A stretch of DNA of 64,000 nt from Paeniglutamicibacter kerguelensis. Its GTDB lineage: Bacteria > Actinomycetota > Actinomycetes > Actinomycetales > Micrococcaceae. Below, in pieces: positions 57,358 through 64,000 of the stretch. Position 1 is the first letter of the stretch; each line of letters starts with the position of its first letter. The DNA is taken from assembly GCF_017876535.1 (NCBI RefSeq), contig NZ_JAGIOF010000004.1, positions 248,001 to 312,000 of the forward strand, written 5' to 3'. The translations under genes and the position numbers were made by a program. Under the pieces are notes generated by a model. The model saw only the letters and a program-made list of their open reading frames with translations, was not told where the DNA came from and did no database searches.

Positions 57358-58872
57358 ATGAGTGCCGCATCCAACAATGAACGGCTCGCAGGTGAACCCG
57401 TATCCCTCTGGGTTGCCACCGGCGGAACCACCGAATACCCCGGCCTGCGCGGGGACGTGGAGGTGGACGTCGCGGTGATCGGCGGCGGCATCGCCGGGCT
57501 GACCGCCGCGTTGGCGCTGAAGCGCGCAGGCCGGACCGTTGCGGTGGTCGAGACGGCCCGCGTGGGAACCGGCGTCACCGGCCACACCACCGGCAAGGTC
57601 ACCTCCCTGCAACGACTCGCCTACACGGAACTCCGCGACAGACACGGCACCGAAACCGCCCGAGCCTACGGGCAGGCCAACGAGGCCGCGCTCGGCCACA
57701 TCGCGGACACGGTGGCCACGGAAGGCATCGACTGCGACTTCCGCCGCGTCGCGAACTACACCTACGCCGAATCCGATGACGCACTTGCACGTGTGCGTGC
57801 CGAGGCCGACCTTGCCGCGGAATTTGGCCTTCCCGCAACGTTCACCACCGAGGTCCCGTTGCCCTTTCCGGTCAAGGGTGCGGTCCGGTTCGACGGGCAG
57901 GCACAGCTGCATGCCGTGAAGTACCTCCAGGGCCTCGCCCGGGCGGTCGATGGGGATGGCAGCTTCGTCTTTGAGGGGGCGCGTGCACAGGATATCCAGG
58001 AGGGCTCGCCGTGCGTTGTCAGCCTCGAGGACGGCAGCGTCCGGGCGCGCGATGTCATCGTCGCCACGAATGTTCCGTTCGGCGACCACGGCCTGTTCGA
58101 GGCCCGGTCCCGCGCGCACCGTTCCTACCTCGTCGCGGGCCGGGTGGACACCCCGCCGCTGGATGCCACGTTCATCAGCGTCGACGAACCGATGCGCTCC
58201 GTCTTGACGGTCGGCATTGACGGCAAGAGCTACATGCTCGCCGGGGGCGAAGGCCACCCCGCATCCGAGGCCACCGACACCGCCGCGCATTACCGCAGGC
58301 TGGCGGCCTTTGCCCGCGACCGCCTCGGCGTGGATGAGGTCGCCTACCGGTGGTCGACGCAGGATGGCATCCCGCTCGACGGCCTGCCATACGTCGGGCT
58401 CATGTCCCCCGATGCCAAGCACGTGTACGTGATCACGGGCCTGCGCAAATGGGGACTGACCAACGGAACCGCCGCCGCCCTGATCCTTACCGCCACGCTC
58501 ACCGGCCGGGAAAACCAGTGGGCCGCGGTGTTCAACAGCAACCGCAGCGCCCCGGCAGACAGCGCGAAACGGCCGGATGAGGAGAATCCCGACGCCACCG
58601 GCAAACCGGCAGGGCAGCCCGCACGCGCGGATTTGACCCCCGGCGAGGGGACCGTCATTGAGGTTGGCGGCGAGAGCACGGCCGTTTACAGAGACCCGGA
58701 AGGGCAGGTCCACGCCGTCTCGGCCGTCTGCACGCACCTGGGCTGCATCGTGGACTTCAACCCCGCCGACGTCACCTGGGACTGCCCCTGCCACGGCTCC
58801 CGCTTCGCCACCGACGGCAACGTCATCCAAGGGCCCGCTGTCGCCGCCCTCCCGCCCAGGCCGATGCCTTGA
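57358..58872 (+). CDS. FAD-dependent oxidoreductase with C-terminal Rieske domain
   Basis: The 504-residue protein has a glycine-oxidase/DAO-like FAD domain (VAVIGGGIAGLTAALALKRAG at about 36-56) and a C-terminal Rieske [2Fe-2S] domain with CTHLGC and CPCHGSRF. This fused architecture is common in bacteria but its substrate is unknown; DadA-like amino or imino acid oxidation is possible. GGAGGAGAAGCA sits before the ATG. It is not near other redox genes. Length matches the family. Confidence 0.9.
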   Translation: MSAASNNERLAGEPVSLWVATGGTTEYPGLRGDVEVDVAVIGGGIAGLTAALALKRAGRTVAVVETARVGTGVTGHTTGKVTSLQRLAYTELRDRHGTETARAYGQANEAALGHIADTVATEGIDCDFRRVANYTYAESDDALARVRAEADLAAEFGLPATFTTEVPLPFPVKGAVRFDGQAQLHAVKYLQGLARAVDGDGSFVFEGARAQDIQEGSPCVVSLEDGSVRARDVIVATNVPFGDHGLFEARSRAHRSYLVAGRVDTPPLDATFISVDEPMRSVLTVGIDGKSYMLAGGEGHPASEATDTAAHYRRLAAFARDRLGVDEVAYRWSTQDGIPLDGLPYVGLMSPDAKHVYVITGLRKWGLTNGTAAALILTATLTGRENQWAAVFNSNRSAPADSAKRPDEENPDATGKPAGQPARADLTPGEGTVIEVGGESTAVYRDPEGQVHAVSAVCTHLGCIVDFNPADVTWDCPCHGSRFATDGNVIQGPAVAALPPRPMP

Positions 58873-59434
58873 ACTGGCGATGAAGAGGGGTGCGGTCGCG
58901 CCGGCCATGTAGCTGGCTGGACCGCACTGGTTGGTGCCCGCCATCAGCGCGGCCCAGCCGGCCTTTCATGATGCCCTGAGGTGGGCCGGAAACAGCCCGG
59001 CCGACGATAGCTGAGCCTGCAAAAGCATGGGAATCGGGTTGCGCCCTCTTGGCTGCCGGGTCACACCTCGGTCTCAGCGTCATCCCGTTCAGATCCACGG
59101 AGACACCGGCAGCCAGTAGCCTCCGTGTGCCACCCACCACCGGCGGCGCAGGTGCGCCGGCACTTCGGAGGGCGCCCACGAGGATAATTTGCATGGTGCC
59201 TAGTCAGGTCCGCTAGCTCTGCCGAGAACAAAAACACCAGCAAGTATTCCCTGTCCATGCATGTCGATACCCCCGGAAAAGTCAATGCATTGCCTCAGAT
59301 TTAAACCTCCGGGAAGTACTCTGGTGCCCGCGGGATGTTTGTGTTTACGATGTGCTCAACGTTGCACCTGTGGTTGAAGGTGCACATGCTAACCGCTCCG
59401 TCGTGGGGACGACGGACATACGGATGGGGATGCA
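58873..59434. other. Intergenic gap
   Basis: A 562-bp gap between same-strand genes; no supported gene. The part before 59435 must hold the promoter of the conserved HTH gene. Confidence 0.35.
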
Positions 59435-59662
59435 ATGGTTGACCTGCAGAGGTTCGAGAACGCGCACTATCTCACGGTGGCCGAGGTGGCCCTGTCGATG
59501 AGGGTGTCGAAAATGACCGTCTACCGGTTGGTGCATGCCGGGGAGCTGCCCGCCGTGCGTTTCGGCAGGTCCTACCGCGTGCCCGAACTGGCGGTGGAGG
59601 AATACCTGGTTGCCGAGCAGCACGCGGCCACGTCGCCGACCCAGTACCCCGCGACCACCTGA
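59435..59662 (+). CDS. Excisionase-family helix-turn-helix protein
   Basis: The 75-residue protein has an AlpA/BldC/excisionase-type winged helix-turn-helix: LTVAEVALSMRVSKMTVYRLVHAGELPAVRFGRSYRVPE. It is very like a conserved actinobacterial protein found as a single gene, so it is a core DNA-binding protein and not evidence of a mobile element. GATGGGGATGCA precedes the ATG. The C-terminus is short and variable. Confidence 0.9.
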   Translation: MVDLQRFENAHYLTVAEVALSMRVSKMTVYRLVHAGELPAVRFGRSYRVPELAVEEYLVAEQHAATSPTQYPATT

Positions 59663-59956
59663 CGGGCAAGGCCTAGCCACAACCGGATCCGTTGGCCCGG
59701 ATGGGCCGGCGGAGACCCGGGCACCTGCATCCCGGTGGATGCGTGGACCCACGGCCAGCACGGCGAACGTCCACGATCCGCGAGAACGAGGGGCTCGATG
59801 TGGCTTGAGCGCACGTTTAATGGATCCGCCTGTGTCATCGGGCGGGTTCTTCACCGGGCATTATTCATCCGACTGACTTGCGCCATTGCGTGACCACGAG
59901 ATCCATTGTCGGATGACAAGCCGCATTGCCCGAAACACAATCGCTTTGGGGGAATC
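59663..59956. other. Intergenic gap
   Basis: A 294-bp gap between same-strand genes; no supported gene. TTGGGGGAATC before 59957 is the next ribosome-binding site. Confidence 0.3.
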
Positions 59957-61069
59957 GTGAAAAAAATCGTCTCCGTGTTCGCATCAAGTGCCTTGGTCTT
60001 CGCGACGTTGGCTCTGGCACCACCAGCAATCGCCGCCCCGCCGGCGGCTCGGCCGCAGGCTACAGCCCCGGCCTCCGTGGCCGCCGCAAGGGCCAAGTCG
60101 CCAGGGATCGCCGTTGGCGCAAAAAAGACCACCAGAACCAACAAACCGAACAAATCGATTCAAACGGTCAAGCTTCCGGTTCTGCACTATTCAAGCGCCA
60201 AGAACCGCAAGAACGTCGCGAAATACGCGAACGAAGCCGTCGCGGCCGAGCTGAAGTCCTTCAATGCCGGACGCAGGGGCACCTGTCGGGGCGACGCCAC
60301 TGCCGCCTTCGATGCTTGGCCCGGCCGGACCGGAATCTACATGGGCCGCTACGCCTCGGTCACCATGAGCTACTCGCTACGCCAGTGCGGTGCCGCAGCA
60401 ACAAGCAAAGCGCGATCCTTCACGGTGGACCTCAAGACCGGCAAAAAAGTCAGCATGTCCGCCTTCGTCTCACTGAACGACATCACCACCAAGATGGCGG
60501 TGGCCAACAATTTCAGGGCCGCCAAAAACACCTGCATCAGGCAACTGGATCCAGCCGCCAGCAAGTTCCCACAACCAGTTGCCTGGGACGTTTCGACCAA
60601 GGGCATCCGGTTCCACTACGGGAAGCGCTCCATCGGGCCTGCTGCTTGCGGGATCCCCGTCGTGCTGCTGCCGTGGTCCGAGGTCGGCACGGCCAAGGAA
60701 ATGCAAGGTGCGGTCAAGAACCGCACCTACGTCAACAACCTCACCTTCGACAAGGAATATGACACGTACTGGGGTTCAGTCATCATGACCTCCGTTCAGG
60801 GCCGCAAGGTGACGGTGTTCGATTCGTTGCTCAACAGCGACGGCGTCTGCCTCCACGGCGTCCGCTCCGGCAAAAGCGCCATGCTCAGTCAGGCGGGGGG
60901 CAACAACACCAAGTTCAAGGCGGGGATGAAGGACACGTCCGCCAATCCGAGGTTCGACACCGACCGGCTTGGGCAAGGATGGCGCGAGGCTACCGCCTCC
61001 GACATCAAGAAAATCAAGCACACGGTCGGAGGCTCCATGTTTACGGCCCGCCAAGCTTGCGGGTCCTAG
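59957..61069 (+). CDS. Secreted protein with RsiV/DUF3298-like domain
   Basis: The 370-residue precursor has a signal peptide (KKIVSVFASSALVFATLALAPPAIA, cleavage near AIAAPP). The C-terminal half resembles DUF3298/RsiV: SFTVDLKTGKKVSMSAFV and GIRFHYGKRSIGPAACGIPVVLLPWSEVG. Cys residues suggest disulphides. In Bacillus RsiV this domain sits on a membrane anti-sigma factor; here it is a free secreted protein without an anchor or partner sigma factor gene. Function unknown. Confidence 0.7.
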   Translation: MKKIVSVFASSALVFATLALAPPAIAAPPAARPQATAPASVAAARAKSPGIAVGAKKTTRTNKPNKSIQTVKLPVLHYSSAKNRKNVAKYANEAVAAELKSFNAGRRGTCRGDATAAFDAWPGRTGIYMGRYASVTMSYSLRQCGAAATSKARSFTVDLKTGKKVSMSAFVSLNDITTKMAVANNFRAAKNTCIRQLDPAASKFPQPVAWDVSTKGIRFHYGKRSIGPAACGIPVVLLPWSEVGTAKEMQGAVKNRTYVNNLTFDKEYDTYWGSVIMTSVQGRKVTVFDSLLNSDGVCLHGVRSGKSAMLSQAGGNNTKFKAGMKDTSANPRFDTDRLGQGWREATASDIKKIKHTVGGSMFTARQACGS

Positions 61070-62574
61070 CTCTTCCCGCCGTCCAAGGGCGAGTACACGC
61101 GTAGCTTCCCGCGCTGCACTGTGAACTCCGCCGTCCGAACACCCGTCAACGGTTCGCCGTCCACGGCCAGGACCAGGGGTTCTCCGTCCGCCTCGAGGCT
61201 GAGCCGGGACGCCTCGCTTAGGTGCGTGACCTTGGCGGAGGCCACCGTTCCCGTGACCACGGCCCAGAGCAGCCGAAGCCGGGCGAAGGGATCATCGGCG
61301 GTAACCATGCGGATGTCCAGCACACCGTCATCGAGCACCGGCCGCGTCAGGGGCGCCATGTCACGCGGGTAGTAGCGGCCCCGGCCCAGGTACAGGATCC
61401 ACAGTTTGTGCCGCACTCCGTCGATTTTCAGTGTGGTGGGCGAGTCCAAGGCGAAGGTGCGCAGGCCCGCCACGAGCCCGGCCAGCGGTTTCCCCAGCGC
61501 CGGCTGGAGCCGTTCGCGGCGCCGGACCAGGTTGGGATAGACCCCGATGCTTGCCGTGTTCAGCATGGTGAGCTCGAGTGTTTCGTCGGCGCCCTCGATG
61601 CCGCGCCCCACGGAGATAAACCCGAAATCCGACGAGACAGCCGACCCCGCCGAGGCAGCCGCCGCGGCCTCCCCAAGGGTAGCTACACCGACGTCACGTG
61701 CGAAGTGGTTAAGCGTTCCACCGGGCAGGACCAGCAGTGGCAGGGAGTGCCGGACAGCGGCCGCGCCGGCGGTCCCCACCGTACCGTCGCCGCCCCACAC
61801 ACCCAAGGCCTTGGTTCCGGTCCGGGCGGCGGCCTCCTGGATCTCGGCGGCGATGTCCCCACCCTCCTTGATTTCGTGAATATGCGCTTTGGGGAAGGTT
61901 TCTCGAATCAGAGCAACCGTCTCTGGCAAGTAGGAACCGCCCAGTACATTGACCGCGATGCTCAACCCCTCGCCGTCGTCGATGGCGGGTGCCTCGGCCG
62001 ACGCGCGGCAGGCGGGCGGGGCCATCTGCCGCTCAGGCCACCACTTCCGCGTCAGAATGGCCGCTCCGACGCCGATAGCGGAGCCCAACAACACATCCGA
62101 AGGCCAATGGGCCCCCGTATGGACCCGGGAATAGGCCACTCCTGCAGCGACCGGGACAAGAGCGATACCCAGTGCCGGTGACACCATCCCGACACCCAGC
62201 GTGAAGGCCGCCGCGGAGGCCGAATGCCCCGAAGGCAGGGACGAGCTGGTGGGCTGCGGATGCACAAAACGGAAGACCGGGAGATCCGCCGGTAGGGGCC
62301 GGGCCCGGGGAAGCACGGTCTTGAAGATCAGGTTGGTGACGACCGAGGCAACCCCGAGCGCCAGGACCCCGTGCACGGCGGCCCTGCGCGGATTGCCGGA
62401 AACCACGGCGAAGCCGCCGGCGATGGCGAACCAGAGTTTGCCCTTCGTGGCTGCCGCGGAGAGGGTGCTGAAGAACGTATCCTGCGGACCGGACGGCAGC
62501 CGCGAGACGGCGCGGACAATGAAGCGGTCGATTGCCGCCACCTGCCCCGTGCCTTTGCCCAGCATGCCTCGCAT
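61066..62574 (-). CDS. PAP2 phosphatase-diacylglycerol kinase fusion
   Basis: The 502-residue protein joins an N-terminal PAP2 lipid phosphatase (KTVLPRARP, PSGHSASAAAFT, SRVHTGAHWPSD) with several membrane segments (about 1-190) to a C-terminal DAGK/LCB5 lipid kinase (GVWGGDGTVGTAG, LPGGTLNHFARD, and a LGRGRYYPRDM region). It could dephosphorylate and phosphorylate lipids such as diacylglycerol or polyprenyl carriers. It overlaps the convergent gene end by 4 bp (61066-61069). The start follows no strong ribosome site. Confidence 0.85.
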   Translation of the reverse strand: MRGMLGKGTGQVAAIDRFIVRAVSRLPSGPQDTFFSTLSAAATKGKLWFAIAGGFAVVSGNPRRAAVHGVLALGVASVVTNLIFKTVLPRARPLPADLPVFRFVHPQPTSSSLPSGHSASAAAFTLGVGMVSPALGIALVPVAAGVAYSRVHTGAHWPSDVLLGSAIGVGAAILTRKWWPERQMAPPACRASAEAPAIDDGEGLSIAVNVLGGSYLPETVALIRETFPKAHIHEIKEGGDIAAEIQEAAARTGTKALGVWGGDGTVGTAGAAAVRHSLPLLVLPGGTLNHFARDVGVATLGEAAAAASAGSAVSSDFGFISVGRGIEGADETLELTMLNTASIGVYPNLVRRRERLQPALGKPLAGLVAGLRTFALDSPTTLKIDGVRHKLWILYLGRGRYYPRDMAPLTRPVLDDGVLDIRMVTADDPFARLRLLWAVVTGTVASAKVTHLSEASRLSLEADGEPLVLAVDGEPLTGVRTAEFTVQRGKLRVYSPLDGGKS

Positions 62575-62595
62575 TCAACCACCGTAGGGCAATTA

Positions 62596-62749
62596 TCCGG
62601 TGTGCGTCTGCACTGAGGACGACTTTTCCTGCGGCATCTTCCCGCAGAAGATCCGCGCCGGCCGCAAGAGCAAGATCCCGTTCGTGCTGATCGCCGACGG
62701 CTAGAACACCGAAGCAGGTGCGAACCGGTCAGAGGGCAGGTTCCGTTTC
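62596..62749 (+). pseudogene. Threonyl-tRNA synthetase 3' fragment
   Basis: The plus strand encodes EDDFSCGIFPQKIRAGRKSK and IPFVLIADG, which match the anticodon-binding domain of threonyl-tRNA synthetase (pattern DDS..RFPKKIR...KIPFVLIAGG). After a TAG stop at 62702 the same frame continues NTEAGANRSEGRFRF, like ThrRS EAGAVSFRFRDG. Upstream, SGVRLH is in another frame, so a frameshift also occurred. Only about 150 bp remain. It is a small remnant, not a gene. Confidence 0.5.
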
Positions 62750-62789
62750 TGTAAACAACATGAATCACCGAACAACCAGCAAAGAAACG

Positions 62790-62831
62790 TTCGGCCCGGG
62801 ACCCGCGACATTTCGCGGGTCCCGGGCCGAA
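62790..62831. terminator. Terminator between thrS remnant and MDR gene
   Basis: Perfect 19-bp arms (62790-62808 and 62813-62831, TTCGGCCCGGGACCC...) with loop CATT. It lies 58 bp past the MDR oxidoreductase stop on the minus strand, whose transcript it can end. Confidence 0.75.
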
Positions 62832-62889
62832 TCAAACCAACTTGCACGGCGCCCGTTAGGGACGATGCAGCAAAGCCGAGTGGTGGAGG

Positions 62890-63831
62890 CTAGTTGGTGA
62901 ACCCCGTCAGCACGATCTTGCCGCCGGCATGTCCCGCCATGCTTTCGCCGAACGCCGCAGCAGCTTCCTGCATCGGGTACGTGGAGACGACGTTGATCTT
63001 GAGCTTGCCGTCATCCACCAGTGCGCTGAGTCGGTCCAGTTCCTTGCCGTCGGGGCGCACCCAGATGAAGTGGCCGCCGTGGCCCATGACCGAACCGTCG
63101 GCGATGGACGCGTGGGTTCCGGAATCCTTCAGCACCGCAAGGGTGGATTCGAGTGCGCCGCCGTGGAAGTCCGCGACGGCGTCGACCCCCTCGGGCGCCA
63201 GCGCACGCACGCGCTCAACCAGGCCGTCGCCGTAGGTCACGGGCTCGGCGCCGAGCGCGGCCAGGGTTTCGTGGTTCTTTTCAGAACCGGTGGCCAGGAC
63301 GCGTACGCCCGCAACGACCGCCAACTGGATGGCCGCTTGACCCACGCCGCCGGAGCCGTTGTGAATCAGCAAGGTTTGGCCCGGCTTCAGGTCCAACGCG
63401 TCCAAAGTGCGCTGGGCGGTGCCGCCGGTCAGCGGAAGCGATGCGGCCTCTTCCCATGACAAGGAGTTTGGCTTGTGCGCAACCGTGGCGGCGGGAAGCA
63501 CCATGTACTCCGCGAAGGAGCCGAAGTGCACGCTGTCGCGCCGGCCGTAGGCGTAGACCTCGTCGCCCACCTTGAACTCGGGGGTGTCGAAGCCGACGGC
63601 TTCCACCACGCCCGCAACGTCCCATCCCGGAATGACGGGGAAGGTGACGTCCATGATCGGGTCGAGGTAACCGCCCATGACCTTCCAGTCCACCGGGTTC
63701 ACGCCCGCAGCCTTGACGCGGATCAGCACGCTTCCTGGCCCGACCTTGGGACGGGGAAGCTCAAGCTGTTCCAGCTTGTCGACGCCTCCGTAGCTCGCGT
63801 AGGCCATGGCTTTCATCGTCTGTTCACTCAT
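62890..63831 (-). CDS. NADP-dependent MDR oxidoreductase (quinone reductase-like)
   Basis: The 313-residue zinc-free MDR protein has GVNPVDWKVMGGYLD, the NADP-binding motif IHNGSGGVGQAAIQLAVVAG and an alpha/beta catalytic fold like zeta-crystallin/QorA. It lacks the zinc Cys ligands. It reduces quinones or enones with NADPH; substrate unknown. ATG at 63831 follows AGAGG. An inverted repeat lies upstream. Confidence 0.9.
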   Translation of the reverse strand: MSEQTMKAMAYASYGGVDKLEQLELPRPKVGPGSVLIRVKAAGVNPVDWKVMGGYLDPIMDVTFPVIPGWDVAGVVEAVGFDTPEFKVGDEVYAYGRRDSVHFGSFAEYMVLPAATVAHKPNSLSWEEAASLPLTGGTAQRTLDALDLKPGQTLLIHNGSGGVGQAAIQLAVVAGVRVLATGSEKNHETLAALGAEPVTYGDGLVERVRALAPEGVDAVADFHGGALESTLAVLKDSGTHASIADGSVMGHGGHFIWVRPDGKELDRLSALVDDGKLKINVVSTYPMQEAAAAFGESMAGHAGGKIVLTGFTN

Positions 63832-63887
63832 CGTGGCGACCTCTTTCGGTGGTGGAAGTTTTTGGGCGGAGCAGCACCTGCTCCATT

Positions 63888-63903
63888 TGTACCAACCAGT
63901 ACA
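63888..63903. promoter_or_regulatory. Inverted repeat upstream of MDR oxidoreductase
   Basis: TGTAC-CAACCA-GTACA forms a 5-bp inverted repeat with a 6-bp spacer, 57 bp before the MDR start. It is a candidate operator for a TetR- or MarR-type regulator. No regulator gene is next to it in the window. Confidence 0.4.
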
Positions 63904-63929
63904 CAACCCAAATTATTCGCGAATGAGTC

Positions 63930-64000
63930 CTATTCCACAGCGTCCAGGTAGTACCAGCGGCCGTCCTCGCGCACGAATTCGCTGACCTCGTGCTGGTATT
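63930..64000 (-). CDS. YchJ-like SEC-C domain protein (partial, C-terminal end)
   Basis: Only the last 23 codons are present at the right edge: YQHEVSEFVREDGRWYYLDA ending VE and a TAG at 63930. The HEVS.FVREDGRWYYLDG pattern is the C-terminus of YchJ/UPF0225 family proteins. The remaining gene lies beyond the window. Identification is tentative as so little is visible. Confidence 0.5.
   Translation of the reverse strand, partial: YQHEVSEFVREDGRWYYLDAVE

Noticed and set aside
59435..59662. Excisionase-type gene as a sign of a mobile element
   Set aside because: The same small protein is a single-copy conserved gene in Arthrobacter-type genomes and no integrase or att repeat is near it.

Overview
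The window is high-GC DNA from an actinobacterium, most probably Arthrobacter in the broad sense (Micrococcaceae). Evidence includes the order tRNA-Ser / SRP RNA / gluQ / dnaX / recR / lysC, a DUF222-HNH endonuclease, a LysC with an internal in-frame start, frequent GTG starts, and a dimethylglycine oxidase of exactly 830 residues whose catalytic residues fall one position from the published numbering of the A. globiformis enzyme. These attributions rest on motif recognition; no database search was run.

Layout. 0-9.7 kb: a partial response regulator, a HicB-like/DUF4097 pair, tRNA-Ser(GGA), an HNH endonuclease, SRP RNA, gluQ, dnaX and recR. 9.7-21.1 kb: a glycine-betaine block with a BCCT transporter, purU and dimethylglycine oxidase on the minus strand, a LysR regulator divergent from the Rieske oxygenase and reductase genes gbcA-gbcB, and an IclR regulator. 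The two ends of this block carry a 56-bp direct repeat derived from the 3' end of the adjacent ABC permease gene. 21.1-24.8 kb: ABC permease and ATPase, then lysC. 24.8-34 kb: a conserved DNA-glycosylase-like protein, an SSI-like lipoprotein, a citrate-type two-component system with a CitMHS transporter, an amidohydrolase and a CPA1 antiporter. 34-40 kb: DUF389 protein, esterase, two regulators, cupin and zinc alcohol dehydrogenase. 40-47 kb: an AT-richer, gene-sparse stretch of short membrane and stress-type genes (Rho-N protein, universal stress protein, PRC-barrel, CsbD, an interrupted DUF421 gene). 47-51.6 kb: a YbdK-type ligase and a molybdate regulon (Mop-type regulator, modA, modB, modC). 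51.6-57 kb: a TetR-controlled NCS1 transporter / agmatine deiminase / amidase operon. 57-64 kb: an FAD-Rieske oxidoreductase, an excisionase-type HTH protein, a DUF3298-like secreted protein, a PAP2-diacylglycerol kinase fusion, a decayed thrS fragment, an MDR oxidoreductase and the end of a YchJ-like gene.

How the genes work together. The betaine block forms a short pathway: BCCT uptake, GbcAB demethylation of glycine betaine to dimethylglycine, DMGO conversion to sarcosine with methylene-tetrahydrofolate, and PurU release of formate to regenerate tetrahydrofolate. Sarcosine oxidase is not in the window. The 54-kb operon looks like a catabolic route for an imported guanidino or carbamoyl compound in which an amidase-signature enzyme may take the usual place of a nitrilase-type carbamoylputrescine hydrolase. 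The clearest unusual structures are the repeat-bounded betaine block, an in-frame TGA in the DUF421 gene, a 7-bp repeat array, and a small thrS remnant.
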